A stretch of 64,000 nucleotides of DNA, taken from assembly GCA_032622095.1 (NCBI GenBank), contig CP136067.1, positions 80,318,705 through 80,382,704 on the forward strand, read 5' to 3'. A model generated the notes under the pieces. That model saw only the letters and a program-made list of their open reading frames with translations. It was not told where the DNA came from and made no database searches. Made by a program: the position numbers and the translations under genes. Each line of letters opens with the position of its first letter. Positions within the stretch are counted from its first letter, which is position 1. The DNA is from Siphonodentalium dalli (lineage: Eukaryota > Mollusca > Scaphopoda > Gadilida > Siphonodentaliidae). Below, piece by piece: positions 1 through 14,112 of this stretch.

Positions 1-419
1 CAGAAATGACTATAATATAGTCCAGGTGGTTTATACCGAGCGAGACTAAACATGCTGTGTTGTGTTGTTGACTCATGGATATCGAGGAACGCAAACATTG
101 CTCTTTTTACCAAATAAACTCGCTCGTTCATAAAACATTCCGATCTGGTTAATAACATCTACATACGTTACTGTTGTGGACATCAAATATAGGGGCTCAT
201 TTCAAAAATAGAACTGAAAAGCGTTTAGTCATCGGTGCGAAAATGCCAATATAGATATGACCGAATATATGAAGGCTATACGGATTGGAATTGGGATGTT
301 CATGGCTTCGTAATATATGCATGTGCTTGAACAAATTCTCATTTCTGATCAAAATTTGTTTCGACAGAATTCGCACATTGAAATATCCATGAACTTGTAT
401 CTGGTTTGAAAATCGGCTT
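1..419. other. Anonymous AT-rich DNA
   Basis: No convincing exon, RNA gene or repeat is seen here. Open frames are short and full of stops. Confidence 0.5.
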
Positions 420-1135
420 TGGTTTTTCCCCTTTCTTTACTAATTACTCATTGACGAGTAGTTCCCCCAGGAAATGCTTAGATAACAAGTTCAACAAACG
501 ACCATCCCCAAATAACTGTTATAAGTTGTAATCAACACGTCCAGTGTTTCCGCGTGACCGCCCGTGCGTCCGGTTCACAACTTAAACAATAATAAACAGC
601 ATTCCGTCGGAGTTGTTTGTAGTAGATACTTGAGTACGCACAGGTGAAGTTCAAATTTGGTCATGGTCCGACGATTTTGTGCCCCTTTTTCAATTTATAT
701 ATTTTTTTATTGTCCGGATGATAACATGAACAATATATACTTAACAGATATTTGGTATGTGGTTCACATTTGAGAAGACACATTTCCAGTTCGAATTGGG
801 TCACGGTCCAATAATTTTGACGGAGTTATGTGCCTTTGTTCGACTTAGAAAACATAATTGTTCTGTTTTCTAAAAGATAACTGTGTCATTCTTCAAATGA
901 ATGTTGTCATTGGGTCAGCTATCTACATTTTCGTGAAGTTATTATCTGAACATTTCCAAACAATGAATACGATCACTTCCGCAATTGTATTATCTGTTTG
1001 TCTGTCTGTCGTCTACTAATTTCTTTCTGAACACCACATAACACCCCTCCAAAATGATCCGTAGACCATTCCAATATATACTTTTGTGACCGGCTGGTAG
1101 AATCCGTTTAATAAAGAAAGGGTTACAATTCTGTT
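420..1135. repeat. Dispersed repeat family F1, copy a (split)
   Basis: The pieces at about 445-507 (AGTTCCCCCAGGAAATGC, then AGATAACAAGTTCAAC) and 935-1130 (TTATCTGAACATTTCC, TGTCGTCT, CCATTCCAATATA, AAAGAAAGGGTTA) match a compact repeat at 27690-27900. About 400 bp of unrelated sequence lies between them, as if something inserted in this copy. Related copies lie at 18925-19149, 20735-20895 and 40135-40240. It has no coding potential and is probably a short non-autonomous element. Confidence 0.6.
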
Positions 1136-2267
1136 GAGATGTTCATTCTGTAATCATTCTTAGATTTTAACCTCAGGCATTCAAATGGAATAAAAGTCTT
1201 TCATGGTTTATTCTTACAAGGCATGACGTCAGTCTGAACCACCACAGGGATGAGAACAGGCGGATGCATTACTGTTTAATCTTGCTCGTTTCGCGGACAT
1301 TAAGCTTCAATCTTTCGGGCTTAATTATTCCGTTGCAGGGTTTCTAATAGCAGAAGACATCGAAATGAATTTGTTTTACATTTCAAATAATGCGTTTATA
1401 GAAAAATATTGTGTTAGGTCCAATTGAACGTGTTCTTGAATGGTGGTGTCATACAGGTCCCATAATTAGCATAAATTATAGTCGGTTTGCACCTAACACA
1501 TAGGATAGAATAACTTTATTTGCCAATCATAGGCGCTTTCCAGGCAGTGAATTAGGGTCATACACACAATATACGGTTATATACCAAAATAAAACAGTTA
1601 TGATTTCGATGATTGAGAGTTAAGTACTGCTTGTACAATTGGAAAACAATAATAGAATGGGACATAGACATCACAATACCAGTGTAATACGGAACAATGT
1701 ATGGTATAGTAACATATATAATAAGGAAACAATTTATGAAATAATACAGATTTGCAGCGTGTGTATGTCAAGGTTCTGCATTCACATAGCACAGGCGTGC
1801 ACGGCGTGCAGGCTTATTTATCACATAATTAACCCACAAAACCAGCTTCATAATTATTGGTAAGACACACGTGTAATTAGCGCGTGCGATGACGTCACGC
1901 CATTATTTAAAGCCTGGTAGCTTTCGGGATCATATATGCGCCGGGGAAATCATGATCCATCCCTGCTATAAATATCAAGAGAGGACTGGTAATTATTTAA
2001 ATAGAACGTCCACCATATGGGTTATCCCACGAGCAAATTATTTTAAGTGGCCTGGCGACTCGGTCCAAGATAGCGGATTCTCTACATTCCGACCTAATTG
2101 GAACTAGAACTAAGTGCGGTCAACACATCGGTAATGATTGGGTTGTCAGTGGACACATGTTAAATTGTCTGTATGATCCATGTAAAACGCCAAATACACG
2201 ATAATTACAGAGATTACATGCATGTGTGTATCCACCCTTATATACAGAGGATCTCACATGAGTTTAT
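1136..2267. other. Anonymous DNA, no supported feature
   Basis: There are short open frames on both strands only, with no recognisable domain, and no tandem or inverted structure of note. Confidence 0.5.
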
Positions 2268-2385
2268 ATTTTATACGGAATTTATCAACCGAGCTCACTA
2301 AATTCGATTTGAGCCGAGGTTTCCGAGGCTCAAATATAAATTAGTGGACGAGGTTGATAAATTACTTATAAAATAGAACGAGTTT
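2268..2385. repeat. Imperfect hairpin, about 115 bp
   Basis: GAATTTATCAACCGAGCTCACTAA is followed, after a short GAGGTTTCCGAGGCTC turn, by its imperfect inverse TTAGTGGACGAGGTTGATAAATT. The outer TTTTATA/TATAAAA pairs also match. It is probably a small foldback or MITE remnant; no target duplication was identified. Confidence 0.55.
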
Positions 2386-3240
2386 GAGATACCTTTATCA
2401 CATGATCAAATAAACGCGAAACGACGTGAAATATTCACCGAAAACAACAATCATAAACTTCAGCAACTCTGAGCTATTTATTTAGAACATATGTTGTACC
2501 TTCTTGCTCATATTATTCCGGCCGATACATCCAACTAAGTCCCTTAGCGATTTGAAGCTTTCGAGACCCCACGCCAAACAAGCATCACGGTCGAAAAATA
2601 TATCAAGCCTGTATATGCCAGACGTGTCGCTTCTGGTGTTCGAGCATTAATAAAATGCCAGACATTACACAGACTTGACCAATTTCCGCATCCGTAAGAG
2701 AAGACATGTTTTTGATTGGCCTTAAAGGTCCTGATAGCAGACAGTTTGACTTCGCTTATCACTACTCACTTGTCTGGCCTGTTAACAATGAACCGCTCAT
2801 GCACAGGTGATTAATGTTGTCAATTATTGGTGTGGCCATGTAAAATACATGTATTTTACATACAGAAATTACATGCATGTGTGTATCCCCCCTAAGACGA
2901 TGATTGTGTTATGAATTGGCGACCGATCGCCTGAAAACGCGACACGGGGGTACATTGGCGACGTCTTGTCGATGCGTTACAAAAGAACAAACGAACGATC
3001 TTTGTTTGTGCATACCCACTGGAGACACATGTGTATAATACACTAACATACTTCACATTTAATATGAATATGCATACACAACCTGCCAGTAATTCTAACA
3101 TCTAGTCAGATTATTGGAGATTCGGGTTCCATGTTAGATTCTCGTTATTGTGATTCAATAAATCAATTGAAGGAAATGAATTCGTTTCGGTTCGATATTT
3201 ATGAGAAGGAATCAAGTTAAATGAACCATAAACAAACACA
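2386..3240. other. Anonymous DNA, no supported feature
   Basis: Nothing gene-like is seen. A short phrase ATTACATGCATGTGTGTATCC near 2870 recurs from about 2213, so these are probably fragments of a dispersed repeat. Confidence 0.45.
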
Positions 3241-3362
3241 CAGTGCATCACCCGGGCACATCCTAAACAGATACAGTGCATCATCCGGGCACGTCCTAAA
3301 CATATCACAAATACACACTGCATCATCCGGGCACGTCCTAAACAGATCACAATAACACACTA
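3241..3362. repeat. Short tandem repeat, 3 copies
   Basis: Three direct copies of a unit containing GCATCATCCGGGCAC and GTCCTAAACA start near 3242, 3275 and 3319, so the spacing is 33 and 44 bp. Open frames across it simply read through the repeat. Confidence 0.8.
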
Positions 3363-3492
3363 AGCACAAGTTGTACGAAATAACTACAGATCTATCATGC
3401 AAATATATACGTCAGCACAGGTAAGTTGCATCTATATCTATATTTGCGCATGTCTGTCTGTCTGTCTGTCTGTCTGTGTTCTATAGAAATCC

Positions 3493-3655
3493 ACACTTTA
3501 GAAAATTCTAACCCTCGCCATTATCTTTCTCGTACAACGTTACCCCTATTAGACCCCTTTTGTGCCATCTAGGTGGTCCCCTGTGGATTTCTATAGAACA
3601 CAGACAGGCAGACAGACAGACAGACGGACAGACAGACATGCGCAAATATAGATAT
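3493..3655 (-). repeat. Inverted duplication of the Helitron 5' end
   Basis: Within copy A, the ~160 bp from ACTTTAGAAAATTC to ATGCGCAAATATAGATATA repeat the element's own 5' terminal region in reverse. The normal order then resumes at about 3656 (GGCACAAAAGGGGTCTAATA). Copy B lacks this rearrangement, so it is specific to copy A. Both halves carry a (TCTG)n/(CAGA)n tract. Confidence 0.8.
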
Positions 3656-3729
3656 ATATGGCACAAAAGGGGTCTAATAGGGGTAACGTTGTACGAGAAA
3701 GATAATGGCGAGGGTTAGAATTTTCTAAA

Positions 3730-5580
3730 GTGACGCCGTTGTTGTCAGGGGCAGAAAAGGGGGAGGGGCAGAATAAAACAATTGTCGCCGATTGCCACCA
3801 AACTTATATATAATCATCCCCATAATATGAGGAATCTAATGGCGTGGTTTAAATATTTCAAAAGTCGCGCCGTTCGCGTCAGCGATGCCCGGAAGGGGAG
3901 AGAGGCAACAAAATTGATCAAAATAATTTTAGCGCCGAATTCCACCAAATTGATGCACATTCTTCTGAGATCTTCTCCATGATACAAGGAATCTCATGGT
4001 GTGATTTAAAAACGCCAAATTGGTGTCGTTGTGATGAGAGATTGGGGGGGGGCGGTGGGTGGGTTCTAAATCTGACAAGAATTGGTTTTTGTCGCCGATT
4101 GCCACGAAATTTAAACAAATTCATCCCCATGGTATGATGTGTCTAATGTCGTGGCTTAAAGCTGTCAAAAGTGGCGTCATTCGAGTCAGGGGTGCACTGA
4201 AACGGAGAGGGGCACCAAAATTGATACACAATATTTTTAGCGCCAATTTTCACCAAATTGATGCACATTCTTATCCATGATATGAGGAATCTAATCGTGT
4301 GATTTTAAAGACGTCATATTGGTGCTGCTTTGGTGAGAGATGGGGGTGGGGTGGGGTGGGCACTAAATTTGATAAAAAATTGTTTAGTCGCGGATTAGCA
4401 CCAAACTTACAAATAATAATCTCCATGATATCAGGAGTCTAATTGTGTGGTTTAAAGATATCAAAAGTGGGGCCATTCGAGTCAGGGGTGCCTAGAGGGT
4501 GAGAGGGACACAAACATTGATAAACAATATGTTTAGCGCCGATTTCCACCTGATTGATACATATTCTTCTCCGTGATACGAATAATCTAATCGTGTGGTT
4601 TAAAAGCGCCAAATTGGTGCCTTTTGGGTGAGAGATATGCAATGGTTGCCCTAAATTTGATACGAATTTGTATACTCGCCAATTTTCATAAATTTTATAT
4701 ATATTCATCTCTATAATGAGTCTAAGTGTGTGGTTTAATGATGTCAAAAGTGGCGCCGCTTCAGTCCGAAATAGGGACGGGAGGGTCACCAAAAACTTAT
4801 AAAAATATGCTTAGTGCCAATTACCATCAAACTCATACACGTTCTTCTCAAATGATACAATGAATGAAATATTTGCGAATATCTGTCGGTGTTCTATATA
4901 TAACTTTAAGGGTACAATCGAGATGGCACCAAGGCGGTCTAACAGGGGTGACTTTTTACGAGTAAGATAATGGTGCGGGTTATCATTTTCTAAAGTGACG
5001 TTGTTGGTGTCAGGGGAGGGGCTATTTTTAGCACATATTTCGATCAAATTAATATATTATTCTTCTCCGTGATACGAGGAATATAAACATGTGATTTAAA
5101 GACGCGAAATTTGTGCCGTTTGGGTGAGAGATGGGGGGGGGGGGGGGGTAATAACTATGATAAGAATTTGTTTAGTTGCCGATTACCACCAAACTTATAT
5201 ATAATCATCTCCATTATATAATGCATGTATGAGTCTAATAGACGTGGTTTAAATATGACAAAAGTGGCGCGGTTCAAGTCATGCATGAGGGGAGTTGCAC
5301 TAAAGTTGATACAAATATATTTAGCACTGATTCTACCAAATCCATTTGGGTCATGGATGGCGAGAGGAGATTCACTAGCATTATAAGATTGTTCAATTCG
5401 CCGATATCCAACAAAGTTATATATAGTCATCTCCCAGGCCATCTCCATGTCGTTCCAAGGAGTTTTTGGCATTCCAATTTCACAATCTCGATAAATGGTG
5501 ACCGAATTAAGTCACTTGAACGATTATATCTTCCCAACTGTCATATTTATATGGGGATGGAAATCAGGGCATTCCCATAA
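3730..5580. repeat. Internal tandem modules of the Helitron, ~270-300 bp each
   Basis: Diverged direct repeats recur about every 270-300 bp. Each contains phrases such as GCCGATT.CCACCAAA, CTCCATGATA, GAGTCTAAT, GTGTGGTTTAAA, CAAAAGTGGCGCC and TTAGCGCC. A further copy of the element's terminal motif (GTTCTATA...GGTCTAACAG...TTTCTAAAGTGACG) sits inside at about 4866-5000. The same modules are found reversed at 44260-45175 and 55606-56570. Open frames here (up to about 117 aa) run through repeats and are not supported as genes. Confidence 0.8.
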
Positions 5581-6598
5581 TGATCTAGCAACACAGATAC
5601 ATAGAAGAAAGCATTAAAAGCATATTTATATCAATCTATTTAAGAGATACATATATTCATTCAAACTGAGGGACCTTGAATCGTCAGAGGATTGCATATT
5701 AGAATGGCTCATGTATATATTATAACACGATTGAGTCTGTCCCATTCAATATAGTTTCCACAAAAAAAGTAACAATTGCCAAGAGATATGGAAATGTAGA
5801 GCAGGCCTGTTCAAAAATAGTGGTCACAGTGTGCAGTCAAATATGGTTACTTCTGAGATAAAGGAAAACGCAGTCCGTAGCACATAACTTTTCAGGATCC
5901 TCCAATATTGACATCTGACAAGAGTATATCTGCCCGATACAGAGGATTTCTTTCATTTTTTAGAACAGACTCATCGCCTAACCTAAACAACTCAAAATCT
6001 CGCTGTGTCGGGCACATGTAGCTGCTATAGGTGCATAACATCAATTATTTTAAACTGAAAATGATTAGCCAGTATATAGCACCAGAACAGAGGAGCACTT
6101 GGAAATATCTTTAAAACATCTGTATCTTCATGAAGATATGATAAACTAGATTGATTGGTTGATTGATACATCTCTATGTAAAACACAATTGTCGTCTTTT
6201 ATTTTTTCGAACTAATGTGTTTATGATGTTCACGTTTCATGCTATAACGTCTGAAGTATAAGCAGTTGTAAATAAATAATTACTTCTTTATTGGTGGGAC
6301 GGATTAAACGCGATAAACAAAATGATAATCGCTCTGACCTGACAAGGTGAGCCACTACTTATATTCCATGTGTAAGAATCATGTTTTGTGATTCCATTTG
6401 GATATACAATGTATGAGAATACGTGTAAAACTTTGAGAGCAAGAGTATTCTCTAATCCCACCAAATATCCACAGAGGGTTTCACATCACTTTAACCTGGG
6501 CAACGCCGGGTAACCCTGCTAGTTTACTATAAAAGTGTCAAACAAGTCAATTTTTAAGGGGCCCCGTCCGATATTACCACATACAATTACCACAAAGT

Positions 6599-9500
6599 TA
6601 AACGTTTGCTATACCACACACTGATGTATGCTATACCATACACTGCCGTATGCTATACCAGACACTGATGTAGGCTATACCAGACACTGATGTAGGCTAT
6701 ACCAGACACTGATGTAGACTATACCAGGTACTGATGTAGGCTATATACCAGGTACTGATGTAGGCTATATACCATACACTGATATAGGCTATACCAAACA
6801 CTGATGTAGGCTATACCAGACACTGATGTAGACTATACAAGACACTGATGTAGGCTATATACCATACACTGATGTAGTCTATATACCAAACACTGATGTA
6901 GGCTATACCAGACACTGATGTAGACTATACAACACACTGATGTAGGCTATACCAGACACTGATGTAGGCTATACCATACACTGATGTAGGCTATACCAGA
7001 CACTGATGTAGGCTATACCAGACACGATGTAGGCTATACAAGACACTGATGTAGGCTATACCATACACTGATGTAGGCTATACCATATACTGATGTAGGC
7101 TATACCATATACTGATGTAGGCTATACCATATACTGATGTAGGCTATATACCAGACACTGATGTAGGCTATATACCAGATACTGATGTAGGCTAAACCAG
7201 ACACTGATATAGGCTATACCAGACACTGATGTAGGCTATACCAGACACTGATGTAGGCTATACCAGACACTGATGTAGGCTATATACCATACACTGATGT
7301 AGGCTATATACCAGACACTGATGTAGGCTATATACCATACACTGATGTAGGCTATACAAGACACTGATGTAGGCTATACCATACACTGATTTAGGCTATA
7401 CCAGACACGATGTAGGCTATACAAGACACTGATGTAGGCTATACCATACACTGATGTAGGCTATACCATATACTGATGTAGGCTATACCATATACTGATG
7501 TAGGCTATACCATATACTGATGTAGGCTATATACCAGACACTGATGTAGGCTATATGCCAGATACTGATGTAGGCTAAACCAGACACTGATATAGGCTAT
7601 ACCAGACACTGATGTAGGCTATACCAGACACTGATGTAGGCTATACCAGACACTGATGTAGGCTATATACAATACACTGATGTAGGCTATATACCAAACA
7701 CTGATGTAGGCTATATACCAGACACTGATGTAGGCTATACCAGACACTGATGTAGGCTATACCAGACACTGATGTAGGCTATATACCATACACTGATGTA
7801 GGCTATACCAGACACTGATGTAGGCTATACCAGACACTGATGTAGGCTATACCAGACACTGATGTAGGCTATATACCATACACTGATGTAGGCTATACCA
7901 GACACTGATGTAGGCTATACCAGTCACTGATTTAGTCTATACTATACCAGACACTGATGTAGGCTATATATTAGACACTGATGTAGGCTATACCAGACAC
8001 TGGTGTAGGCTATATACCAGACACTGATGTAGGCTATACCAGACACTGATGTAGGCTATACCAGACACTGATGTAGGCTATATACCAAACACCGATGTAG
8101 GCTATATACCAGACACCGATGTGGGCTATATACCAGACACTGATGTAGGCTATACAAGACACTGATGTAGGCTATACCATACACTGATGTAGGCTATACC
8201 ATATACTGATGTAGGCTATACCATATACTGATGTAGGCTATACCATATACTGATGTAGGCTATATACCAGACACTGATGTAGGCTATATACCAGATACTG
8301 ATGTAGGCTAAACCAGACACTGATATAGGCTATACCAGACACTGATGTAGGCTATACCAGACACTGATGTAGGCTATACCAGACACTGATGTAGGCTATA
8401 TACCATACACTGATGTAGGCTATATAACAGACACTGATGTAGGCTATATACCATACACTGATGTAGGCTATATACCAGACACTGATGTAGGCTATATACC
8501 AGACACTGATGTAGGCTATACCAGACACTGATGTAGGCTATACCACCAGACACTGATGTAGGCTATATACCATACACTGATGTAGGCTATACCAGACACT
8601 GATGTAGGCTATACCAGACACTGATGTAGGCTATACCAGACACTGATGTAGGCTATATACCATACACTGATGTAGGCTATACCAGACACTGATGTAGGCT
8701 ATACCAGTCACTGATTTAGTCTATACTATACCAGACACTGATGTAGGCTATATATTAGACACTGATGTAGGCTATACCAGACACTGGTGTAGGCTATATA
8801 CCAGACACTGATGTAGGCTATACCAGACACTGATGTAGGCTATACCAGACACTGATGTAGGCTATATACCAAACACCGATGTAGGCTATATACCAGACAC
8901 CGATGTGGGCTATATACCAGACACTGATGTAGGCTATACAAGACACTGATGTAGGCTATACCAGACACCGATGTATGCTATATACCAGACACTGATGTAT
9001 GCTATATACCAGACACTGGTGTGGGCTACATACCAGACACTGATGTAGGCTATATACCAGACACTGGTGTGGGCTACATACCAGGCACCGATGTAGGCTA
9101 TACCAGACACTGATGTAGGCTATACCAGACACTGATGTAGGCTATATACCAGACACCGATGTAGGCTATATACCAGACACTGATGTAGGCTATACAAGAC
9201 ACTGATGTAGGCTATATACCAAACACCGATGTAGGCTATATACCAGACACTGATGTAGGCTATATACCAGACACTGGTGTGGGCTACATACCAGACACTG
9301 ATGTAGGCTATATAACATACACTGATGTAGGCTATATACCAGACACTGATGTAGGCTATACCAGACACTGATGTAGGCTATATACCAGACAGTGATGTAG
9401 GCTATACCATACGCTGATGTCGGCTATACCAGATACTGATGTAGGCTATAACAGACACTGATGTAGGCTATATACCAGACACTGATGTAGGCTATATACC

Positions 9501-12430
9501 AAACACCGATGTAGGCTATATACCAGACACTGATATAGGCTATATACCAGACCCTGATGTAGGCTATACAAGACACTGATTTAGGCTATACCAGACACGA
9601 TGTAGGATATATACCAGACACTGATGTAGGCTATAACATATACTGATGTAGGCTATATACCAGACACTGATGTAGGCTATATACCAGACCCTGATGTAGG
9701 CTATACAAGACACTGATGTAGGCTATAACATATACTGATGTAGGCTATATACCAGACACTGATGTAGGCTATACCAGACACTGATATATGCTATACCAGA
9801 CACTGATGTAGGCTATATACCAAACACCGATGTAGGCTATATACCAGACACTGCTGTAGGCTATATACCAGACACCGATGTAGGCTATATACCAGACACT
9901 GATGTAGGCTATACAAGACACTGATGTAGGCTATATACCAAACACCGATGTAGGCTATATACCAGACACTGATGTAGGCTATATACCAGACACTGGTGTG
10001 GGCTACATACCAGACACTGATGTAGGCTATATAACATACACTGATGTAGGCTATATACCAGACACTGATGTAGGCTATACCAGACACTGATGTAGGCTAT
10101 ATACCAGACAGTGATGTAGGCTATACCGTACGCTGATGTAGGCTATACCAGACACTGATGTAGGCTATAACATATACTGATGTAGGCTATATACCAGACA
10201 CTGATGTAGGCTATATACCAGACCCTGATGTAGGCTATAACATATACTGATGTAGGCTATATACCAGACACTGATGTAGGCTATACCAGACACTGATATA
10301 TGCTATACCAGACACTGATGTAGGCTATACCAGACACTGATGTAGGCTATACCAGACACTGATGTAGGCTATACCAGACACTGATGTAGGCTATATACCA
10401 GACACTGATGTAGGCTATACCAGACACTGATGTAGGCTATATCAGACACTGATGTAGGCTATACCATACACTGATGTAGGCTATACCAGACACTGATGTA
10501 GGCTATACCAGAAACTGATGTAGGTTAAACCAGACACTGATGTAGGCTATATACCAGACACTGATGTAGGCTATACCAGACACTGATGTAGGCTATACCA
10601 GACACTGATGTAGGCTATACCATACACTGATGTAGGCTATATACCATACACTGATTTAGGCTATATATTAGTCACTGATGTAGGCTATACCAGACACCGG
10701 TGTAGGCTATATACCAGACACTGATGTAGGCTATACCAGACACTGATTTAGGCTATACCAGACACTGATGTAGGTTAAACCAGACACTGATGTAGGCTAT
10801 ATACCATACACTGATGTATTATATATACCAAACACCGATGTAGGCTATATACCAGACACTGATGTAGGCTATATACCAGACACTGATGTAGGCTATATAC
10901 CAGACACTGATGTAGGCTATACAATACACTGATGTAGGCTATATACCAGACACTGATGTAGGCTATATACCAGACACTGATGTAGGCTATATACCATACA
11001 CTGAAGTAGGCTATACCAGACACTGATGTAGGCTATATACCAGACACTGATGTATGCTATATACCAGACACTGACGTAGGCTATATACCAGACAGTGATG
11101 TAGGCTATACCAGACGCTGATGTAGCCTATACCAGATACTGATGTAGCCTATACCAGACACTGATGTAGGATATATATCAGACACTGATGTAGGCTATAC
11201 CAGACACTGATGTAGGCTATACCAGACACTGATGTAGGCTATACCAGACACTGATGTAGGCTATACCAGACACTGATGTAGGCTATACCAGACACGATGT
11301 AGGATATGCCAGTCACTGATTTAGTCTATACTATACCAGACACTGATGTAGGCTATACCAGACACTGATGTAGGCTATACCATATACTGATGTAGGCTAT
11401 ATACAATACACTGATGTAGGCTATATACCAGACACTGTTGTAGGCTCTATTCCAGACACTGATGTAGGCTATATACCAGACACTGATGTAGGCTATACAA
11501 GACACTGATGTAGGCTATATACCAGACACTGATGTAGGATATACCAGACACTGATGTAGGCTATACCAGACACTGATGTAGGTTAAACCAGACACTGATG
11601 TAGGCTATACCAGACACTGATGTAGGCTATATACCAGACACTGATGTAGGCTATATACCAGACACTGATGTAGGCTATACCAGACACTGATGTAGGCTCT
11701 ACCAGACACTGATGTAGGCTATACCAGACACCGCTGTAGGCTATACCAGTCACTGATTTAGTCTATACTATACCAGACACTGATGTAGGCTATATACCAG
11801 ACACTGATGTAGGCTATACCAGACACTGATGTAGGCTATACCAGACACTGATGTATGATATACCATACACTGAAGTATGATATACCATACACTGATGTAG
11901 GCTATACCATACACTGATGTAGGCTATATACCAGACACTGATTTAGGCTATATATTAGACACTGCTGTAGGCTATACCAGACACTGTAGTAGGCTATATA
12001 CCAGACACTGATTTGGGTTATATACCAGGCACTGATGTAGGCTATACCAGACACTGATTTAGGCTATACCAGACACTGATGTATTATATATACCAAACAC
12101 CGATGTAGGCTATATACCAGACACTGATGTAGGCTATATACCAGACACTGATGTATGCTATATACCAGACACTGATGTAGGCTATATACCAGACACTGAT
12201 GTAGGCTATACCAGACACTGATGTAGGCTATACCAGATACTGATGTAGGCTATACCAGACACTGATGTAGGCTATACCAGACACTGATGTAGGCTATACC
12301 AGACACTGATGTAGGCTATACCAGACACTGATGTAGGCTATACCAGACACTGATGTAGGCTATACCAGACACTGATGTAGGCTATACCAGACACTGATGT
12401 AGGCTATACCATACACTGATATAGGCTATG
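6599..12430. repeat. Satellite array, 22/24-bp unit
   Basis: About 5.8 kb of head-to-tail copies built on CACTGATGTAGGCTATA plus a CCAGA linker. The unit alternates between 22 bp (...CTATACCAGA) and 24 bp (...CTATATACCAGA). Length divided by unit gives roughly 250 copies. Sequence variants recur in blocks, so there is higher-order structure: CAGACACGATGTAGGC recurs 385 bp apart (7019, 7404), a CAGTCACTGATTTAGTC variant recurs near 7920, 8704, 11310 and 11748, and a ~670 bp block is duplicated (9120-9368 and 9791-10087). Reverse-frame peptides rich in YSLHQCLV are by-products. Confidence 0.95.
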
Positions 12431-14054
12431 CTTTTGTTGGTTTTTGCGATGCCTGCTGTACCGGCGAATTGTGGTTATTGTAAATATTTTTTTAGATTGT
12501 GTTTTGCCTGGTCAGTTGAAGATTTTATTTGACTTATTTTGTGTCACCGCGGATCTCAATGCTATTAAAGAATTGTTAACCAATATGTTGGCGTCGATGG
12601 CGTCGAGACATTGATCACATACATCTAAAATGCCACAATCTCAGTTATCATGCACCGAACAATTGGGGAGGTTGTAACCGAATATAAACCGATTGTACAA
12701 CGTAACCGAATATATACCGAGTGTACAACGTAACCCAACAAACTCCATGCATGGTTTACCTCCATTGATGACTCGGTAAGACCGCTGCTACCGGCGACAT
12801 TTTACCCACATTTGGTGGACTTCCGCAATATTAAGATATATACTAAGCGAGCAGAGAAAAATACTGCCCATGTAAAGCACACAAAATATCTAACAAAATT
12901 TGTGTGATTTCGTACCTTAAGTTTGGGAAGTCCCACTAGAACCAAAGAACAATAACTGAAAGGGTGTGATTTGGTTCTCTGATTATTTTATCAACAGAAA
13001 AGTCTGAATGCACATGGACGACAATGTCCCGACAACATGCATGTAAAGTCAAACACAAGAGTTCTAATTTGCTGCAACTTTGACGAGTTGCTTGCGAAAA
13101 TCGTCAACAAAACTACCGCTCTGATCCTACATTCTGCCATTAAGTTTTTAGTGGGGGAATTGTTCTCAAAGCACATAGGAAATTTGTCTTTGGGGCAATC
13201 GGTTTTCGGCATTTTGGTTGGAAAACCCCGGCGCTAAATATAGAAACCGCAAGCTAGAACCCAGCCGGTGACAGAGTCAGAACGGAAGTATGACTGCAGC
13301 GCTCTGGTGGAGATTGTGTAACCGAATATAAACCGATTGTACAACGTAACCGAATGTATACCGATTTTACAACGCATGGTAATAATCTCCAGAAAAATAA
13401 TTGTCTGAACATCATTTGGAGGGATTCGAGATTGGAAATCCCGTTAATCAACTAAACAAGACCCACGTCCTTAGGGTGTCTGTTCCGTCATCTGTTTATG
13501 TTCGTCCACGCATGTCTTGTCTACTGCGGATGGACATCAAATGTAAGGGCATATCACGGTTCCCCCCGGTGGCAAATTAAAAGCCCAGAAAGTCTGATCA
13601 CCACAGACCGTGACTCAGTGTTGATTTTGTGGGAACTTGATCAAATGTGCGTAACATCAGTGAATTACTCGAAATTAACCCGCTGTGTGGTCTTCCTCCA
13701 CCAATAAAACTGACAGATAATATGACTTAGCGACTGAAACGCGATAATAGAACTCAACTACCGTACCATTATCTTCAAATATAGGGGCGAATGACACCAG
13801 CTGTATCGCAGGTATTTGAGAACTTTGGGTTAGTTCAAGATAGAGGTCAAAATGGCCAGCTTTGCCACAAAGGGGTGGTTTCTACTGGAAACGAAGCAGA
13901 AGAATATCATCGCAGCAGCACAACGATTATGTTCCATGATCTCTTTCTATTATTTCAACCGAGTTTGTGGTGGTGGTATTTCGGACACCCCGCGTTAATT
14001 ACACGTAATCTGCATAATTGTAACAACGCACTGCTGAAAGGGATTTTGAACTGC
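12431..14054. other. Anonymous DNA with a repeated GTAACCGAATATA motif
   Basis: No gene is recognised. A ~60-bp phrase, GTAACCGAATATAAACCG followed by ATTGTACAACGTAACCGAAT, occurs twice in the same orientation (12674-12735 and 13317-13375), about 640 bp apart. Small open frames on both strands around 12991-13237 have no recognisable domain. Confidence 0.5.
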
Positions 14055-14112
14055 TGAACTGGTGTGCATGTCGGGATTTAAAACTGCTGAACTGAACTGG
14101 AAGTCGGTCGAA

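Larger units (their letters stand above)
3431..6522 (+). mobile_element. Non-autonomous Helitron, copy A
   Basis: The left end is TCTATATCTATATTTGCG preceded by A. The right end is a GC hairpin (CCTGGGCAACGCCGGG), eight bases, then CTAG followed by T. This fits the established Helitron rules: 5' TC, 3' hairpin plus CTRR, insertion between A and T, no target duplication. No Rep/helicase gene is present. The interior is mostly diverged tandem modules. It shares its whole length with the flanks of copy B at 43547-56700, which is in the opposite orientation, and it provides the empty site for the palindromic element there. Confidence 0.8.

Noticed and set aside
9120-11023. Three minus-strand ORFs with YSLHQCLV repeats as a repeat protein
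   Set aside because: Pure satellite; frames change with the 22/24-bp toggle.
6599-12430. CRISPR-like array
   Set aside because: Head-to-tail units without unique spacers, in a eukaryotic context.
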